Made by a program: the position numbers and the translations under genes
The notes under the pieces: generated by a model
Database searches by the model: none
The model's input: only the letters and a program-made list of their open reading frames with translations
Told to the model about the DNA's origin: nothing
Part shown: positions 1 to 10,865 of the stretch, piece by piece
Layout: each line of letters opens with the position of its first letter
Numbering within the stretch: position 1 is the first letter of the stretch
Origin: Purshia tridentata
Taxonomy: Eukaryota; Streptophyta; Magnoliopsida; Rosales; Rosaceae
Direction of reading: 5' to 3'
Length of the DNA stretch: 49,720 bases
Assembly (NCBI GenBank): GCA_003254885.1
Contig: QANT01003779.1
Coordinates: 1-49,720 of the forward strand

Positions 1-1452
1 CACCCTCCCAGCCACTGCCCACCGCACCTCACGCCACCTACCTCCCGACCACGCTCCCCACCTCCTCCCCTTTTTGTTCCTTTCTTTCTAGATATATAAG
101 TTGCTGGAAGTTTTATAAGAAATAATAAAACTAGTAAGCAATCAACGGCTGGAAGTTTTATGTTGAGAATTTTTATTTTTTTTCACTTCTCATTCTTCAG
201 ATCTCTACAACTCAATGTATATATGATGGCATATAAATTAATAATGGTCCTCTTTTCTTTGTCCTCCCTTTAAATCCTTTCAAACCCATCTTAAATTTGA
301 GCCACTCTTTAATAGAAAGATAAGCAGAAAAAAGTGAAAAAGAAAGACATAATTTATTTAAAATGAATAAATCCAATAGGATTGCATACAGAGAGAGAAG
401 AGAGAAAGCATTATAGGAAGGAAAAGAAAATGTAGTGGTCGGGATTTGGGGTCCCGCCAAAAATATAGGAGGGGAGGAGTGGGGTTTTTGCAGATTGGGG
501 TTTGGGACTGATGGGTTCACCGCCAATTGAGGTGGCTGGTGTTGTTTGCCGACCATGAAGGTGGCCGGAGTTGTTCAATGCGGGAGGAGAATGGAAACGC
601 CAGGAGGACTGCAAAAGACAAAGAAGGTGAAAGATTTTGTAAAAATATTTTAGTTAATAGAATAATAAAAATTAAAATATAAGAGTTATATTTATTGATG
701 TGCATGTACCGAAAATCAATCTTAATGGCATTATTGGGAAAACAAAATTTATACTTTTAAAAAGTAAGTTATATGTCATATGGAGAAGGGAGAAGACAAG
801 TGGAGAAGGCAAGAGGAGAAGTCAGCTAGTATTGCTCTAAAAATGTTATAAATTTACATTAAGAGTCCGTTTGATTTAAGTTTTAAAGGTCTAGGAATGA
901 GAAATTAATTACATTCCTATGTTTAATAAGTACATAGAAAGGAAACCATTTTCTGGCCCAAGGAAAATCATTTCTCTTATTGGGGGGAAAATGAAACCCT
1001 TGTTGGAGCTTTGGTTTTGGTTTCTCTCCTCTTGGAAAAACATTTATTGCTTATTATATTTACTAAACTAACTTTGATATTTTATTAAACTAATAAAATA
1101 AGTATTGCTTATGTTTAATAAATAAGGGTATAATTGAAAAATTATACAACTTTTATTTTCTTTTCTTTTACAAACCAAACAATGGAATGAAAATAAAAAA
1201 TGAATTAGTAGTTTACTTTTCTGATATTACCAAACAGAGAAATGTAATCTTACATTCTATTTTTCCTGGAAAAATCAATTACACAAACCAGGCATTAAGA
1301 CACAAAGTTGGTAAATTTATAAACTTAATAGTAGAAATTGAACTGGTTAATATTGAAGGGTTAAACAAGTAGCGGTCGTCAACTTCAAGGCCTTAAATTA
1401 GAGACGCACCATGTTTTTCTTCTGTACTTCCTGAAGAGTCTTCGGAAAATCA
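1..1452. other. AT-rich intergenic region before the PPR gene
   Basis: I see no gene here. The first 70 bases are C-rich; the rest is AT-rich. Open frames up to 114 codons on the minus strand (212-705) are low-complexity and resemble no family I know. From about 864 the phrase AGTCCGTTTGATTT recalls the ends of plant miniature transposons, but I found no convincing matching inverted end. The final 80 bases should hold the PPR promoter and 5' leader; no clear TATA box is visible. Confidence 0.6.
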
Positions 1453-3129
1453 ATGGCTATGCCAGCTAGAGCCCTAACCAACCCATCTTACACCTCCACT
1501 AATCCCTCTCTAGTAACATTCATAACCTCCCTTCTGCAAACCCTAAGCCCACAAAAACTCGACCTCTCAAACCTCAGCTCAGCCTCTCTTAACCAGTTCT
1601 CACCTCACCTAAACCCAAACCTCGTTGTCCAAGTCATCAAGAACCAGACCAACCCTTACCATGCCCTCTTCTTCTTCAAATGGGCGTCAAACCCTGACCC
1701 TAATCCCAACAACTATTCCCACACTCACAAATGCTACTTGGCCATCACTGACCTCCTTCTCTCCCACTCCCTCTTCTCCACTGCCTCGTCGCTCCTCCAT
1801 GAATCAAATAGACTCTCTGATTTCATGCTTGGTAAGTTTATCAAAGCTCAAGGGGACCGCGGAAATATTAGGGCTGCTATTGATTTGTTTCACAAAGCGA
1901 AATCGATTGAGAATGGGAGGTGCTTGTTTTCGTATAATGCTATATTGGGTGTGCTGGTTAAGGCTAATAGGGTCAAATTAGCTGAGGCAATTTATGATCA
2001 GATTGTCAAGGAAGGTGTGGTCAAACCCAATGTTTCGACTTATACAATAATGATTAGAGGGTTTTGCAAAATGGGTGCGATTGAGAATGCCCAAAAGGTG
2101 TTTGATGAAATGGGTTGTGAGCCAAATTTGATTACTTACAATACTATGATTAATGGGTTTTGTAAGAAGTATGATTTTGAGAGTGCGAGGAGAGTTTTCA
2201 GTCAGATGACAGAGAGGAAGGCTTGTTTGCCTGATACGGTAATGTATACAACTTTGATTGATGGGTATTGTAAGAAAGGTGAATTGGACGAGGCAATGAA
2301 GTGTATGAATGAAATGCTGAAACAGGGTTGTGAGCCTAATGTGTTTACTTACAATGCGTTAATTCATGGTTTGTGTTTGAGTGGGCATGTTATTGAGGCA
2401 AGGAAGATGATGACAAAGATGAGGTTGAATGGTGTGAAGGACGATATAGTAACACATACCAGTATATTGAAAGGGCTTTGCATTGTGGGGAGGTCTGATG
2501 AAGCTGTTAAACATCTTAAAGAATTGGTCAGTCTTGGGATGAAGCTGGATGAGAAAGCATATGGGGTCGTTGTGAATGAGTTTTGTAAGCTGAGAAAACC
2601 GGACAGAGCTATTTCCCTTTTAATGGAGATGAGGGTGAGAGGCCTAAATCCAAGTGTTTCAAGCTTTAATGCTGTGCTCAAGCTCCTTGTTGAAAATGGG
2701 GACCTCGAAAGAGCTATTCGTCTTCTAAAGCAGATGCCACAAATGGGTTGCACTCCAAATTTCTTGTCATACAACACAGTGATATGCAGTCTTTGTAGTA
2801 TGAGAAGTAAAATGGGGGAAGTTGAAGAGCTTGTTGGTGACATGCTTCGGACTGGTCATGAACTTGATACCACTCTCTACAGTTGCTTGATTAAAGGTTA
2901 TTGTGAGGATGGCAATGTGAATTTGGCAATGCAGGTCTTCTGTGGAGCACTTGATAAAAGTTACATTATTAGTTTGGAGAGCTTTTCAGTTTTTTTCAAG
3001 GAGTTGTGTGCAAAGGGGCAGGTCTTTGAGGCTGAGAGGATATTTGAGGAGATATGCAAGAGAGGCACTGTGGTTGATATAGATAGCTACAAAAGGGTGT
3101 TGGATGAGATTAAAACTTCCAGTAATTAG
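1453..3129 (+). CDS. P-class pentatricopeptide repeat protein
   Basis: Intronless gene for 558 residues. PPR proteins bind organellar RNA sequence-specifically and act in processing, stability or translation in mitochondria or chloroplasts (family knowledge). The N-terminal ~45 residues are rich in Ser, Thr, Asn and basic residues with few acids, as in an organelle transit peptide. From about residue 160 a series of 35-residue P-type repeats is visible, each with the typical [V/I]xTYNxLIxGxCKxG core: TYTIMIRGFCKMG, TYNTMINGFCKKY, MYTTLIDGYCKKG, TYNALIHGLCLSG, SFNAVLKLLVENG, SYNTVICSLCS. No E, DYW or SMR domain follows, so it is P-class. ATG 1453 is chosen because it opens the long frame and precedes the transit-like segment. 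The RNA target and the exact Arabidopsis counterpart cannot be told from sequence alone. Confidence 0.93.
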   Translation: MAMPARALTNPSYTSTNPSLVTFITSLLQTLSPQKLDLSNLSSASLNQFSPHLNPNLVVQVIKNQTNPYHALFFFKWASNPDPNPNNYSHTHKCYLAITDLLLSHSLFSTASSLLHESNRLSDFMLGKFIKAQGDRGNIRAAIDLFHKAKSIENGRCLFSYNAILGVLVKANRVKLAEAIYDQIVKEGVVKPNVSTYTIMIRGFCKMGAIENAQKVFDEMGCEPNLITYNTMINGFCKKYDFESARRVFSQMTERKACLPDTVMYTTLIDGYCKKGELDEAMKCMNEMLKQGCEPNVFTYNALIHGLCLSGHVIEARKMMTKMRLNGVKDDIVTHTSILKGLCIVGRSDEAVKHLKELVSLGMKLDEKAYGVVVNEFCKLRKPDRAISLLMEMRVRGLNPSVSSFNAVLKLLVENGDLERAIRLLKQMPQMGCTPNFLSYNTVICSLCSMRSKMGEVEELVGDMLRTGHELDTTLYSCLIKGYCEDGNVNLAMQVFCGALDKSYIISLESFSVFFKELCAKGQVFEAERIFEEICKRGTVVDIDSYKRVLDEIKTSSN

Positions 3130-3928
3130 TGTATATATATTCAATGTCTCTGGTTTTTTCGTCAGGTGCTAAGTAGGTCACAACAAGGTGTATACCCTTG
3201 ACAGGAAAATTCTTTTCTACGATTGATGAGCATTTAAACAGGTCAAACAATTATATTTAGTAGAAGATTTGACTTCATGGGTTCAAGTGACCCGTGTGCA
3301 TTCCTATATGACTGTGTCACTTTATCTTTCTCATCACCACGTAATAGGTCGGATAAGTTGTATACCCTGATAGAAAAATTCTTTAATGGTTAGATGTGCA
3401 TTATGTTTGTTTTGGGAAGAGGGCACTTGATAAGTTGATATAACCAGAGATCAAAGTTGTATGAGGCAAATTGGGCTATTATGGAGAAGAAAATCAACCA
3501 CTACAGGGTCTGTCATTGCAGACCCACAGCCCACTCAGCACTAGCTCACTTCCGGGAGGCCTTGATGATGATAATTTGAAAGATTTGTCAGATGCTGGGC
3601 CCACGACGATCTAATCACCACAACAGTAATCGGCCACTGCCAGCGTGGCAATATCCTCATTAGGGCTTTATTTGCTTTCAAATATTGGGCCGATCTCGTC
3701 AGGTTCGCGGACGTCTCTCTTTTATCAAATCCGGTTAATTAATCCATTTCAGTCCGATTCAAATCCGCATCATCTCTCTGTCACGAACAGACTTTCTCTC
3801 TCCGAGAGGTCAAACATTTTTCAGTCTTTCCCTCCTCTTTTTTCTTGTTCACTCTCTCGGTCTCCGTCTCTCTCTCTCTCTGGCTCAGTGGCTCTGTAGC
3901 TCTGTAATTCGAAGAAAGTGCGGAAGAT
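3130..3928. other. Intergenic region with CT-rich leader of the Alfin-like gene
   Basis: Two similar phrases, 'aggtgtataccc' near 3187 and 'gttgtataccc' near 3357, each followed by a 'gaaaaattctt' motif, suggest an old imperfect duplication in the PPR 3' flank. From about 3770 to 3895 the + strand is strongly CT-rich ('ctctctctctctctggctc'), typical of a plant core promoter or 5' leader, and ends 35 bases before the Alfin-like ATG. The open frame at 3645-3899 is this CT-rich stretch and is not taken as coding. Confidence 0.55.
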
Positions 3929-6013
3929 ATGGATGGGGGTGCTCCATACAACCCGCGAACAGTTGAGGAGGTCTTCAGAGATTTCAAAGGTCGAAGAGCC
4001 GGCATGATTAAGGCCCTCACAGCTGGTATTCATCTCTCAACTTCTTCTAAAGTTTCTAACTTTCGTAAGTTCAGGAAATTAGGTCTGATTTTTCTTTCTT
4101 CTTTGTTCTTGTGGTTGCAGATGTTGACGAGTTTTTCCAGCAGTGTGACCCAGGTAAGGGTTCTCTCTCAGTTCTTATTTTTATTTGTTTTAATTTTTTG
4201 CAGTGTTTGATTTTAGTGCGAACGTTGTCTGGTTATTTGACAGAGTGCACAAAAAAACAAAAAAAAACTCTAATAGGGTTTTGCTTTGGGTTGGTAACTT
4301 CTGGTATATCTGACACGTGAGTGAGGGAGATGCTTTAAATATTTCATAAAAGAGAACAAAAAAAAGCCTTAAATAATATAATTTTAACTTATATTGTTTT
4401 GGGTTTAAGCTTTGAACAATTTTTTTTTTTTTGTTTGCATTCAGTTTTGGGTTTTCTTATATATGAAAGTAGAAGGTGTTAGCCTTCTGTGTCTGCCCTT
4501 TCTCGTTGTTGACAATTACATTCACTGCTTTCGTTATGTTTGGGGATAATGAGGTTGGTAGAGTTTGCAATCAGTGCACTGTACTTTATTTTCAGCTTGG
4601 AGCATGTACCAATTTGGGCCCACGTTTGTGTGTTTGACCTTTTGAATTATTGATAATACTAATAAGTTCAGATTCTTTGTTGGTTGTTAAAAGCAAATTA
4701 TTTATTGATTGTGTTGGAAGATAAGTGAAGAAATTATTCTGTTTTTGAATAATGCATTTATCAATTTGAGTGGGTGCAAGTTTAGTGAAGCATTATCTTA
4801 TATTAAGAATAATGAATTACAGTACGTGTGTGAATATCAAGTATCAACAGAAGTTATTTGAATTATACCTGTAAAACAAGGTGAAAACTTTTCAAACAAC
4901 GCTAGATAATTTTGGGATTTGGGGTTTTTAAAAAAAAAATATAAATTATGAATCAACTTGCATAGTATATTTTGATGAAAATTTGATGTGAATGCATGTG
5001 TTTAATCTTTCATAACAGAGAAGGAGAATCTTTGCCTTTATGGATTTCCAAGCGAGCAGTGGGAAGTAAATTTGCCTGCTGAGGAGGTTCCTCCAGAGCT
5101 TCCGGAACCAGCACTCGGTATCAATTTTGCCAGAGATGGGATGCAAGATAAGGACTGGTTATCATTGGTTGCTGTCCACAGTGATGCATGGCTACTTGCA
5201 GTGGCCTTTTATTTTGGGGCTAGGTTTGGATTTGATAAGGCTGATAGGTATGCTTCACTGTACCATATGGTAAATGTGTGGATTTTATAACTGATAGGCA
5301 TAATTGGTAGTTGTTAAAGTTATTGTTCTAGGCTCCTAGATGGGAAGCATCTCTTTTTGAACTTCTCAAACTTTTAAGTTATGGGATTTTGAGAATTAAA
5401 TTAGATGCCCCATTTTTTTATGGTTTTGTCTTGCAACTTTGTGGTATGTAGGTTCTTAAGTTCTCTTACCTATATCACGTTGGTATTTGCATTGCAGGAA
5501 ACGCCTTTTCAATATGATCAATGATCTTCCAACAATATTCGAGGTTGTGACAGGGACATCCAAGAAACAAGTAAAGGAGAAGTCATCAAATTCAAATCAT
5601 GGCAGCAACAAATCTAAATCAAACTCTAAGGTCTGACCAATATTGTCATTTCATGCAAAATCTGGCCTGGAATTTCCTGGAAGATAAAAATTTAACTGTA
5701 CTTTTTTGCTGACCTATATTTAATATTGGGTTGCCAAATGTAGCGTGGTTCTGAGTCTCAGACCAAGTATTTGAAAGTCGTGCAATCAAAGGATGAGGAT
5801 GATGAGGGTTTGGAAGATGAAGAGGACGAAGAGCATGGAGAGACACTGTGTGGGGCTTGTGGAGAGAACTATGCATCAGATGAATTTTGGATTTGCTGCG
5901 ACATCTGTGAGAAGTGGTTCCATGGCAAGTGTGTTAAGATCACCCCAGCAAGGGCTGAGCATATCAAGCAGTACAAATGCCCATCTTGCAGCAACAAGAG
6001 AGCCCGACCTTGA
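3929..6013 (+). CDS. AL: Alfin-like PHD finger protein (histone H3K4me3 reader)
   Basis: Five coding exons join cleanly: 3929-4025, 4121-4153, 5019-5247, 5498-5630, 5744-6013, giving 253 residues, the usual family length. All introns are GT-AG. The N-terminal DUF3594 (Alfin) domain starts [16 protein letters not shown] and continues through exon 3 ([40 protein letters not shown]). A basic Ser/Asn/Lys-rich linker and an acidic Asp/Glu run follow in exons 4-5. The C-terminal PHD finger keeps the C4HC3 ligands ([26 protein letters not shown]) and the aromatic-cage Trp residues. Family members bind H3K4me2/3 and act with Polycomb-type or other complexes in stress and seed-to-seedling transitions. 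The product should be nuclear. The numbered paralogue (AL1 to AL7) cannot be fixed from this window alone. No damage is seen. Confidence 0.96.
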
Positions 6014-6944
6014 CGGTTGCTGAGGTTGGCTTTTCTCTGTATTCTTGTGGTTGACTGCTAATTTTCTAGTAGGTCAGGTTTACTCATGGTCTCATCCCTG
6101 CAGTTTTAGGAAATTTATCTCGGATATTGTGTAGCCTGTAGTTTGCAAGTCTGCTGGTTATTTTATTATGTTAGGATATTTATATTCCGGTCTGAAGATC
6201 ATTTTCTACTGTGTTAGTTAGTGTGGGACTTTGCTGTCTATCTGCAGTTATGTAGCTCAGTGTTTATAAATGAATGTGTCCATTTTATAATTTCACTTTT
6301 GTCCATCTAATGACATCTTGTGTGAGTAATGTGTTGGTTGCTTGCGGCTCGCACTTATTAGCTTTGATTTTGAGAGGCGTAAAACGTTTCTTTCAATCTT
6401 CCAAAATAAAAGAACATTTCTTTTACAAAATAACTATAAAATGTTCAAGTAATTGGTCACACAGACTCAAATGGTCAAACTATAGATTGGCGGGCTTTGG
6501 AAGTGGAAGTTGAAGAAAGAACAAAGAACCTGGCGGGTAATTTACCCTTTTAAAAAGTATGTGGCTCATGTTGAATAATAGGTGGGTCCAGGGCGGTGTT
6601 TAATAACAAACTAGACTTGAAATGTTGGACAAAGTTTAATTCTTACTGTTTACTTTGTAAAGGCCAAGGACCATAATTTGGAGGATACATGCTTGAAATT
6701 AGACACATTCAGTCTGATGCAGGCATCTGTTCTTTGTCGTTCATACTTTATAGGGTGCTTTAACAGTCACCCAATTAAGAAGTTCGAACAAAGATAATGT
6801 GGGATCTCCCACTCTAAGTTGCGATCTATGTGGTCCTACCTTGACCTCTCGTTTTAGTTACCTTAAATGGACTAATTAATCTCACGTTTCTATAATCAAT
6901 TCGATCCCCGATTGCATTGGAGGCAAGTGCCTACGAAATGATTG

Positions 6945-7272
6945 ATGGATGGACATTATCATTTTTTTTTTTTTGAGAAAAGACATCATCATATTTCAGA
7001 TTCACAGTAAATCGAGAGAGAACGACAGAAACTGGGGGCCTAGCACGTGAGGCCAACTGTGTTTTGATGGCTTTGATGATGGTCCACACAGAAACTCAAA
7101 ACAATGGCATGGATGGACATTATCATTTTTTTTTTTTTTTGAGAAAAGACATCATCATATTTCAGATTCACAATAAATCGAGAGAGAACGACAGAAACTG
7201 GGGGCCTAGCACGTGAGGCCAACTGTGTTTTGATGGCTGTGATGATGGTCCACACAGAAACTCAAAACAATG
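6945..7272. repeat. 164-bp tandem duplication, two copies
   Basis: Copy 1 (6945-7108) and copy 2 (7109-7272) both start ATGGATGGACATTATC, pass a T-run and GAGAAAAGACATCATC, and end CTCAAAACAATGGC. They differ at very few positions (T-run length, cagtaaa/caataaa, ggctttg/ggctgtg), so the duplication is recent. No coding function is seen. Confidence 0.95.
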
Positions 7273-7839
7273 GCGAAGTTTTGATGGTCCATAGATAATT
7301 GGACCGCTTATGGATTTTGCGGATTTTATTTAGCCCCTGGTTTTGGAGATGTTGCCCTTTCCAGTTTCTAGTTTCCAGTTTCGATTCCATTAAAAAAATA
7401 AAAGCCCTTCTGCCATGCACGTTTCACTCTTTTGATTCTTCCACCGCCCTCCATGAATTCCTTCCTTTTTATTATCACAGATTTCTCTAATTCAGATGCA
7501 CACTGTTCTACTGAAATCAAAACAATAACTGGAAATTTTTTATTTTTATTTTTAAAAGTAATTGCCAATTTGGCACCAACTACGAAGCAAAGCAATGTGT
7601 TCAATGTACAATTTTTTGTTTTTTTGTTGGTCAATGTTCAATGTATAATTTGAACAGAACTATGCCAATAGTTGGGGTTTCTGGGAAGACTTATTTGAGT
7701 CCAATTATTGATACCATATTATATATGTAAGACTGTAAGAGGCTGCTGCAGTCCTTGCCTCTTCAACTTATGAGGGAATAGAGCCAACCCACCCACTCCA
7801 CTCCACTCCTCAACTTAAACTCAAAGAGTTTTTTCGTTC

Positions 7840-7843
<4 letters not shown>

Positions 7844-7872
<29 letters not shown>
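7844..7872. repeat. (ATT)n microsatellite
   Basis: Uninterrupted trinucleotide ATT array of about nine units between a T-rich run and TTTTCTGG. It is likely polymorphic. Confidence 0.9.
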
Positions 7873-8331
7873 TTCTGGATGGTGGGATTACCACAAAAAT
7901 AGCAAACGCAAGACAGTGTCTTAAGTATCTTACATCAACAGATTCCTTGATGACAAGGAGATCCCATAACTTAGAAATTCACAAATATACTTTTATCCAT
8001 TTCTGAGATTCCACTTTTCACATTAAAGACCAGATATATTGGGGCAATGATCTAGTTTGAAATGGACTCTTATTATATGTTAAGAAGCTTCCATTTAACC
8101 CCTGGATAGCTATATAATCTAAACAGAATTACTTGGGCAAGATAGATGAAGAGCAATAAGTAAGATACATATTAGAGTCAAAATAGGATGATAACAGAAA
8201 AATACACTCTACAAATTTACATTATCTTGATGAGAAGTAGGCAAGGCCAATATAGCCAAAGGTAAGAACGATTTGAAAGATTTGGAAATAAAAACCTCTT
8301 CTTTTCTGTGTATTCCAATTGGCTGCTCAAG

Positions 8332-9396
8332 TCATGATGAACTGCAGCTCGCTTGGTTTTTAGTAGACATCCGTTTGAGAAACTCATAGGTAGTGACCAT
8401 GGTTGTGGCAGACATAGCCATTGAGGCCCATCTAGGCCCCAGTCCTCTGTAACAAGCAGCAAACCCACCTTCCCTCACCAAATTTCTGACAGTCTGCATT
8501 GTTGTCAGTGGTCTTCTTTGCCCATTTTCTTCTGCATCCAAAACCTGTAGCCGTGTCTTGATGGTATCCAGTGGCATAGTAATCAAAGCAGAAACTCCAC
8601 TAGCCATGGCTGCACTCAACCCCTGAACTGCCAACATTGCCCTGCAGTCAGGCCTAATATTAGACCCATTGGCCAAGCCACTTTCATCTTTCTTGCACAT
8701 ATAGGAACCAAAACCACCCCATATGAGTCTATTTGCAACAGAGTAAGAAGCCCACCAGACCGCATTAGATGGTGCATAAGTCAATATTGATATCCCGAAT
8801 CCCCTATACAATCCTCTCAACCCATCTGCATATATTATTTTCCTAAACGCATCAATACCATTGCTATACTGATAGGAACTCACACAGGGGAGGATGTTTT
8901 TGCTGCTGGTGCTGCAACCCTGAACCATTAGTCTTTGGCTCACAACATCAATTGGGGTCCAAACCAATTGTGCAGCCATGGCTGAACTCAACCCTGCAGC
9001 AGCATTAGCTATAGCCATTGCTGTAGTGTCAGAAAATCCTAATCTAACAGTCACAGTCCCAACATTACTCTTGGTAACTTCAAGGGCAGTCATGTAAAGT
9101 GCTCTAGCAGGAATGGTACCCATCAGAGAGGTACCAAAACCTCTGTAAAACCCTCTAGGGCCTTCGTGGCGCATGATGGCATAAGACATCTTGAAGCAAG
9201 AGATTTGAGAAGGCGAAACCTGTTGCCGGGTCTTTAAGACCACGATTGGATACAGAGCAGCTGACACACCAGAAAATAGAGCAGCACCCAGAAAGAAAAA
9301 CTTGGACTTGTCAAGCATATGCCAATCTATATCAGCTGGGATGTGAATTTCTGAAGCCGAATCATCCTCGGCCGCGCTCAAGCTCATCTTCGCCAC
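8332..9396 (-). CDS. Mitochondrial substrate carrier, SLC25A44-like
   Basis: Intronless minus-strand gene for 354 residues. Mitochondrial carriers swap metabolites across the inner membrane using three ~100-residue repeats of two helices each. All three repeat signatures are visible: YPIVVLKTRQQ after the first odd helix, TPIDVVSQRLM in repeat 2, MPLDTIKTRLQ in repeat 3, plus the matching GFYRGFGTS, GLYRGFGIS and ACYRGLGPR motifs after the even helices. The start MAKMSLSAAEDDS is followed by IDWHMLDKSKFFFLGAALFSG, matching the SLC25A44-type plant carriers. Human SLC25A44 carries branched-chain amino acids; whether this plant protein does so is inference. The first repeat motif has Val where Asp/Glu is usual (PIVVLK), a family trait of this subgroup as I recall it. 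A tandem duplication lies just upstream of the ATG. Confidence 0.93.
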   Translation of the reverse strand: MAKMSLSAAEDDSASEIHIPADIDWHMLDKSKFFFLGAALFSGVSAALYPIVVLKTRQQVSPSQISCFKMSYAIMRHEGPRGFYRGFGTSLMGTIPARALYMTALEVTKSNVGTVTVRLGFSDTTAMAIANAAAGLSSAMAAQLVWTPIDVVSQRLMVQGCSTSSKNILPCVSSYQYSNGIDAFRKIIYADGLRGLYRGFGISILTYAPSNAVWWASYSVANRLIWGGFGSYMCKKDESGLANGSNIRPDCRAMLAVQGLSAAMASGVSALITMPLDTIKTRLQVLDAEENGQRRPLTTMQTVRNLVREGGFAACYRGLGPRWASMAMSATTMVTTYEFLKRMSTKNQASCSSS

Positions 9397-9457
9397 CTTT
9401 AGAGTCGATTAAAAAACAAAAATCCTCTCTACCCGACTAAGAATTTCAACAATTTTC

Positions 9458-9715
9458 TGTATAACTACTAGCTCTACTCAACTGAACTATTCGCTAAAGA
9501 TAATAAATTTGCAAAGCAAAAATGAAATACAAAGTTTGCAAAGCAAAAATGAAATACAAAGACGAAGGAAAATTTTTTTTTTTTTTTTGTATAACTACTA
9601 GCTCTACTCAACTGAACTATTCGATAAAGATAATAAATTTGCAAAGCAAAAAGGAAATACAGAGATGGGAAACGAAGGAAAAATGAAATTTTGGAACTTT
9701 ACATGAGGACTAAGA
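9458..9715. repeat. 130-bp tandem duplication in the 5' flank of the carrier gene, with a nested 27-bp repeat
   Basis: Copies start TGTATAACTACTAGCTC at 9458 and at 9588. Inside copy 1 the 27-bp unit starting TTTGCAAAGCAAAAATG occurs twice (9508-9534, 9535-9561); copy 2 holds it once. The array starts 62 bases upstream of the carrier ATG, so it probably lies in the 5' leader or core promoter of that gene. Confidence 0.93.
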
Positions 9716-10052
9716 CTGTTTGTGATACCCAAAAACAAAGAAAAAAGAAGAAGAATTTTAAGGTATGATATGAGAGTGAGCTATAGGGTTAAAAATTGGG
9801 ATATGGGTTTCGTCGGGTGTTGGTTTTTTTAAGTTTTTTCTTCTTGCGAAACCAAATTAGGGACCGTATGTGGATCACCATAAATGGGAACATTTCTCGA
9901 TGTAAATGCCCGAATCGGTAGTTCTGGTCGTTCTTACCAGACAAACATCATAGTCAGGACTCATCATCACCATCTTCTTCACAACTTCATCATCTCTGCG
10001 AAAACCGACGGCGGAGATGGGATCCAGTCCCAGCAGCAAAAACAAACCTAGA

Positions 10053-10082
10053 GGAAGAAAGAAAGAAAGAAAGAAAGAAAGA
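10053..10082. repeat. (GAAA)n microsatellite
   Basis: About seven tandem GAAA units within a purine-rich stretch. Confidence 0.88.
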
Positions 10083-10655
10083 GGGAAACTAGAGTATCAC
10101 AGAAAGCGAAGTGGATTGAGCATAAAGTATCAATGTGAGAGAAAGACAGATCTTTAACGGAAAGAGAGGACAAGATTTATGGATTGTAGTGAGGGTTTTG
10201 CGGATCGAGAAAGCGGACACGTGTCGGTTATCATTTCGAGGACATTTCGAGATATTACCCGGTTTTATCTGCTGACTGTTTTTGGGTTTGGGTTTGGGCC
10301 GCAGTTTATACACAAGTGGGTGACATCTAGTTTCATTTGTTTAAATGTGATTTATAGTTCGGTTCAATTTTTTTTTTCCTCTTTTAGACTAATACTTTAA
10401 TACTTTTTTATTTTTAATTAAGGTTCAAAAATATTATTCATATGTTTTTAATTTAAAAAATATGTAACATTATCCTAAAATTAATAATATGTAAATCTTA
10501 ATATTATCTTAATACTATTATAATATTATTCTAATTGTATATTACTTTAATATTGTAATATTATATTATATATCCTAATTAATATTATCATATTATCCTA
10601 TAATTAATTATAAGATTTAACTGTACCAAACGAACGATTGACTTTGGTTTATAAA

Positions 10656-10865
10656 TACATTTCAATTGTACCAATCAATCGATCGGCTATGGTTTGTCGG
10701 CTCTTATGTTATGATTTAGCTCTGGGATTTTGGACTCTATCGAACACATTCTATACCCTAGAAGGGGATGGGATGAAAAGATGAAATTTACCCTCAAAAC
10801 TCAGGAAATGAAGCAGCTCGAATATATATATATACCAACCCAAATATTGGTACAATTGAAATGTA
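10656..10865. repeat. Inverted repeat pair, possible hairpin or MITE remnant
   Basis: The 20-mer TACATTTCAATTGTACCAAT at 10656-10675 is the exact reverse complement of 10846-10865, with about 170 bases between. The surroundings are very AT-rich. It may be a decayed miniature inverted-repeat transposon or a hairpin-forming locus; I see no clear target-site duplication. Confidence 0.6.

Larger units (their letters stand above)
6014..8331. other. Intergenic: Alfin-like 3' UTR, tandem duplication, no gene
   Basis: Roughly the first 300 bases are probably the 3' UTR of the Alfin-like gene. The rest has no supported gene. It holds the 164-bp tandem duplication (6945-7272) and an ATT microsatellite, reported separately. 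The open frames at 6274-6513, 7299-7490 and 7432-7653 are AT-rich chance frames without family features. Bases 8100-8331 are probably the 3' UTR of the minus-strand carrier gene. Confidence 0.6.

Noticed and set aside
212..705. Minus-strand open frames up to 114 codons
   Set aside because: Low-complexity and AT-rich, no family motif, and they overlap each other in different frames.
864..1300. Possible hAT-type MITE starting AGTCCGTTTGATTT
   Set aside because: No clear inverted end or target-site duplication could be matched.
2364..2843. 159-codon minus-strand frame
   Set aside because: Exact shadow of the PPR coding sequence on the other strand.
3645..3899. 84-codon frame upstream of the Alfin-like gene
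   Set aside because: Ser-rich translation of a CT-rich promoter/leader; no homology recognised.
10017..10160. Short ATG frame MGSSPSSKNKPRGRK
   Set aside because: Mostly GAAA microsatellite translation, about 45 codons, with no supporting motif.
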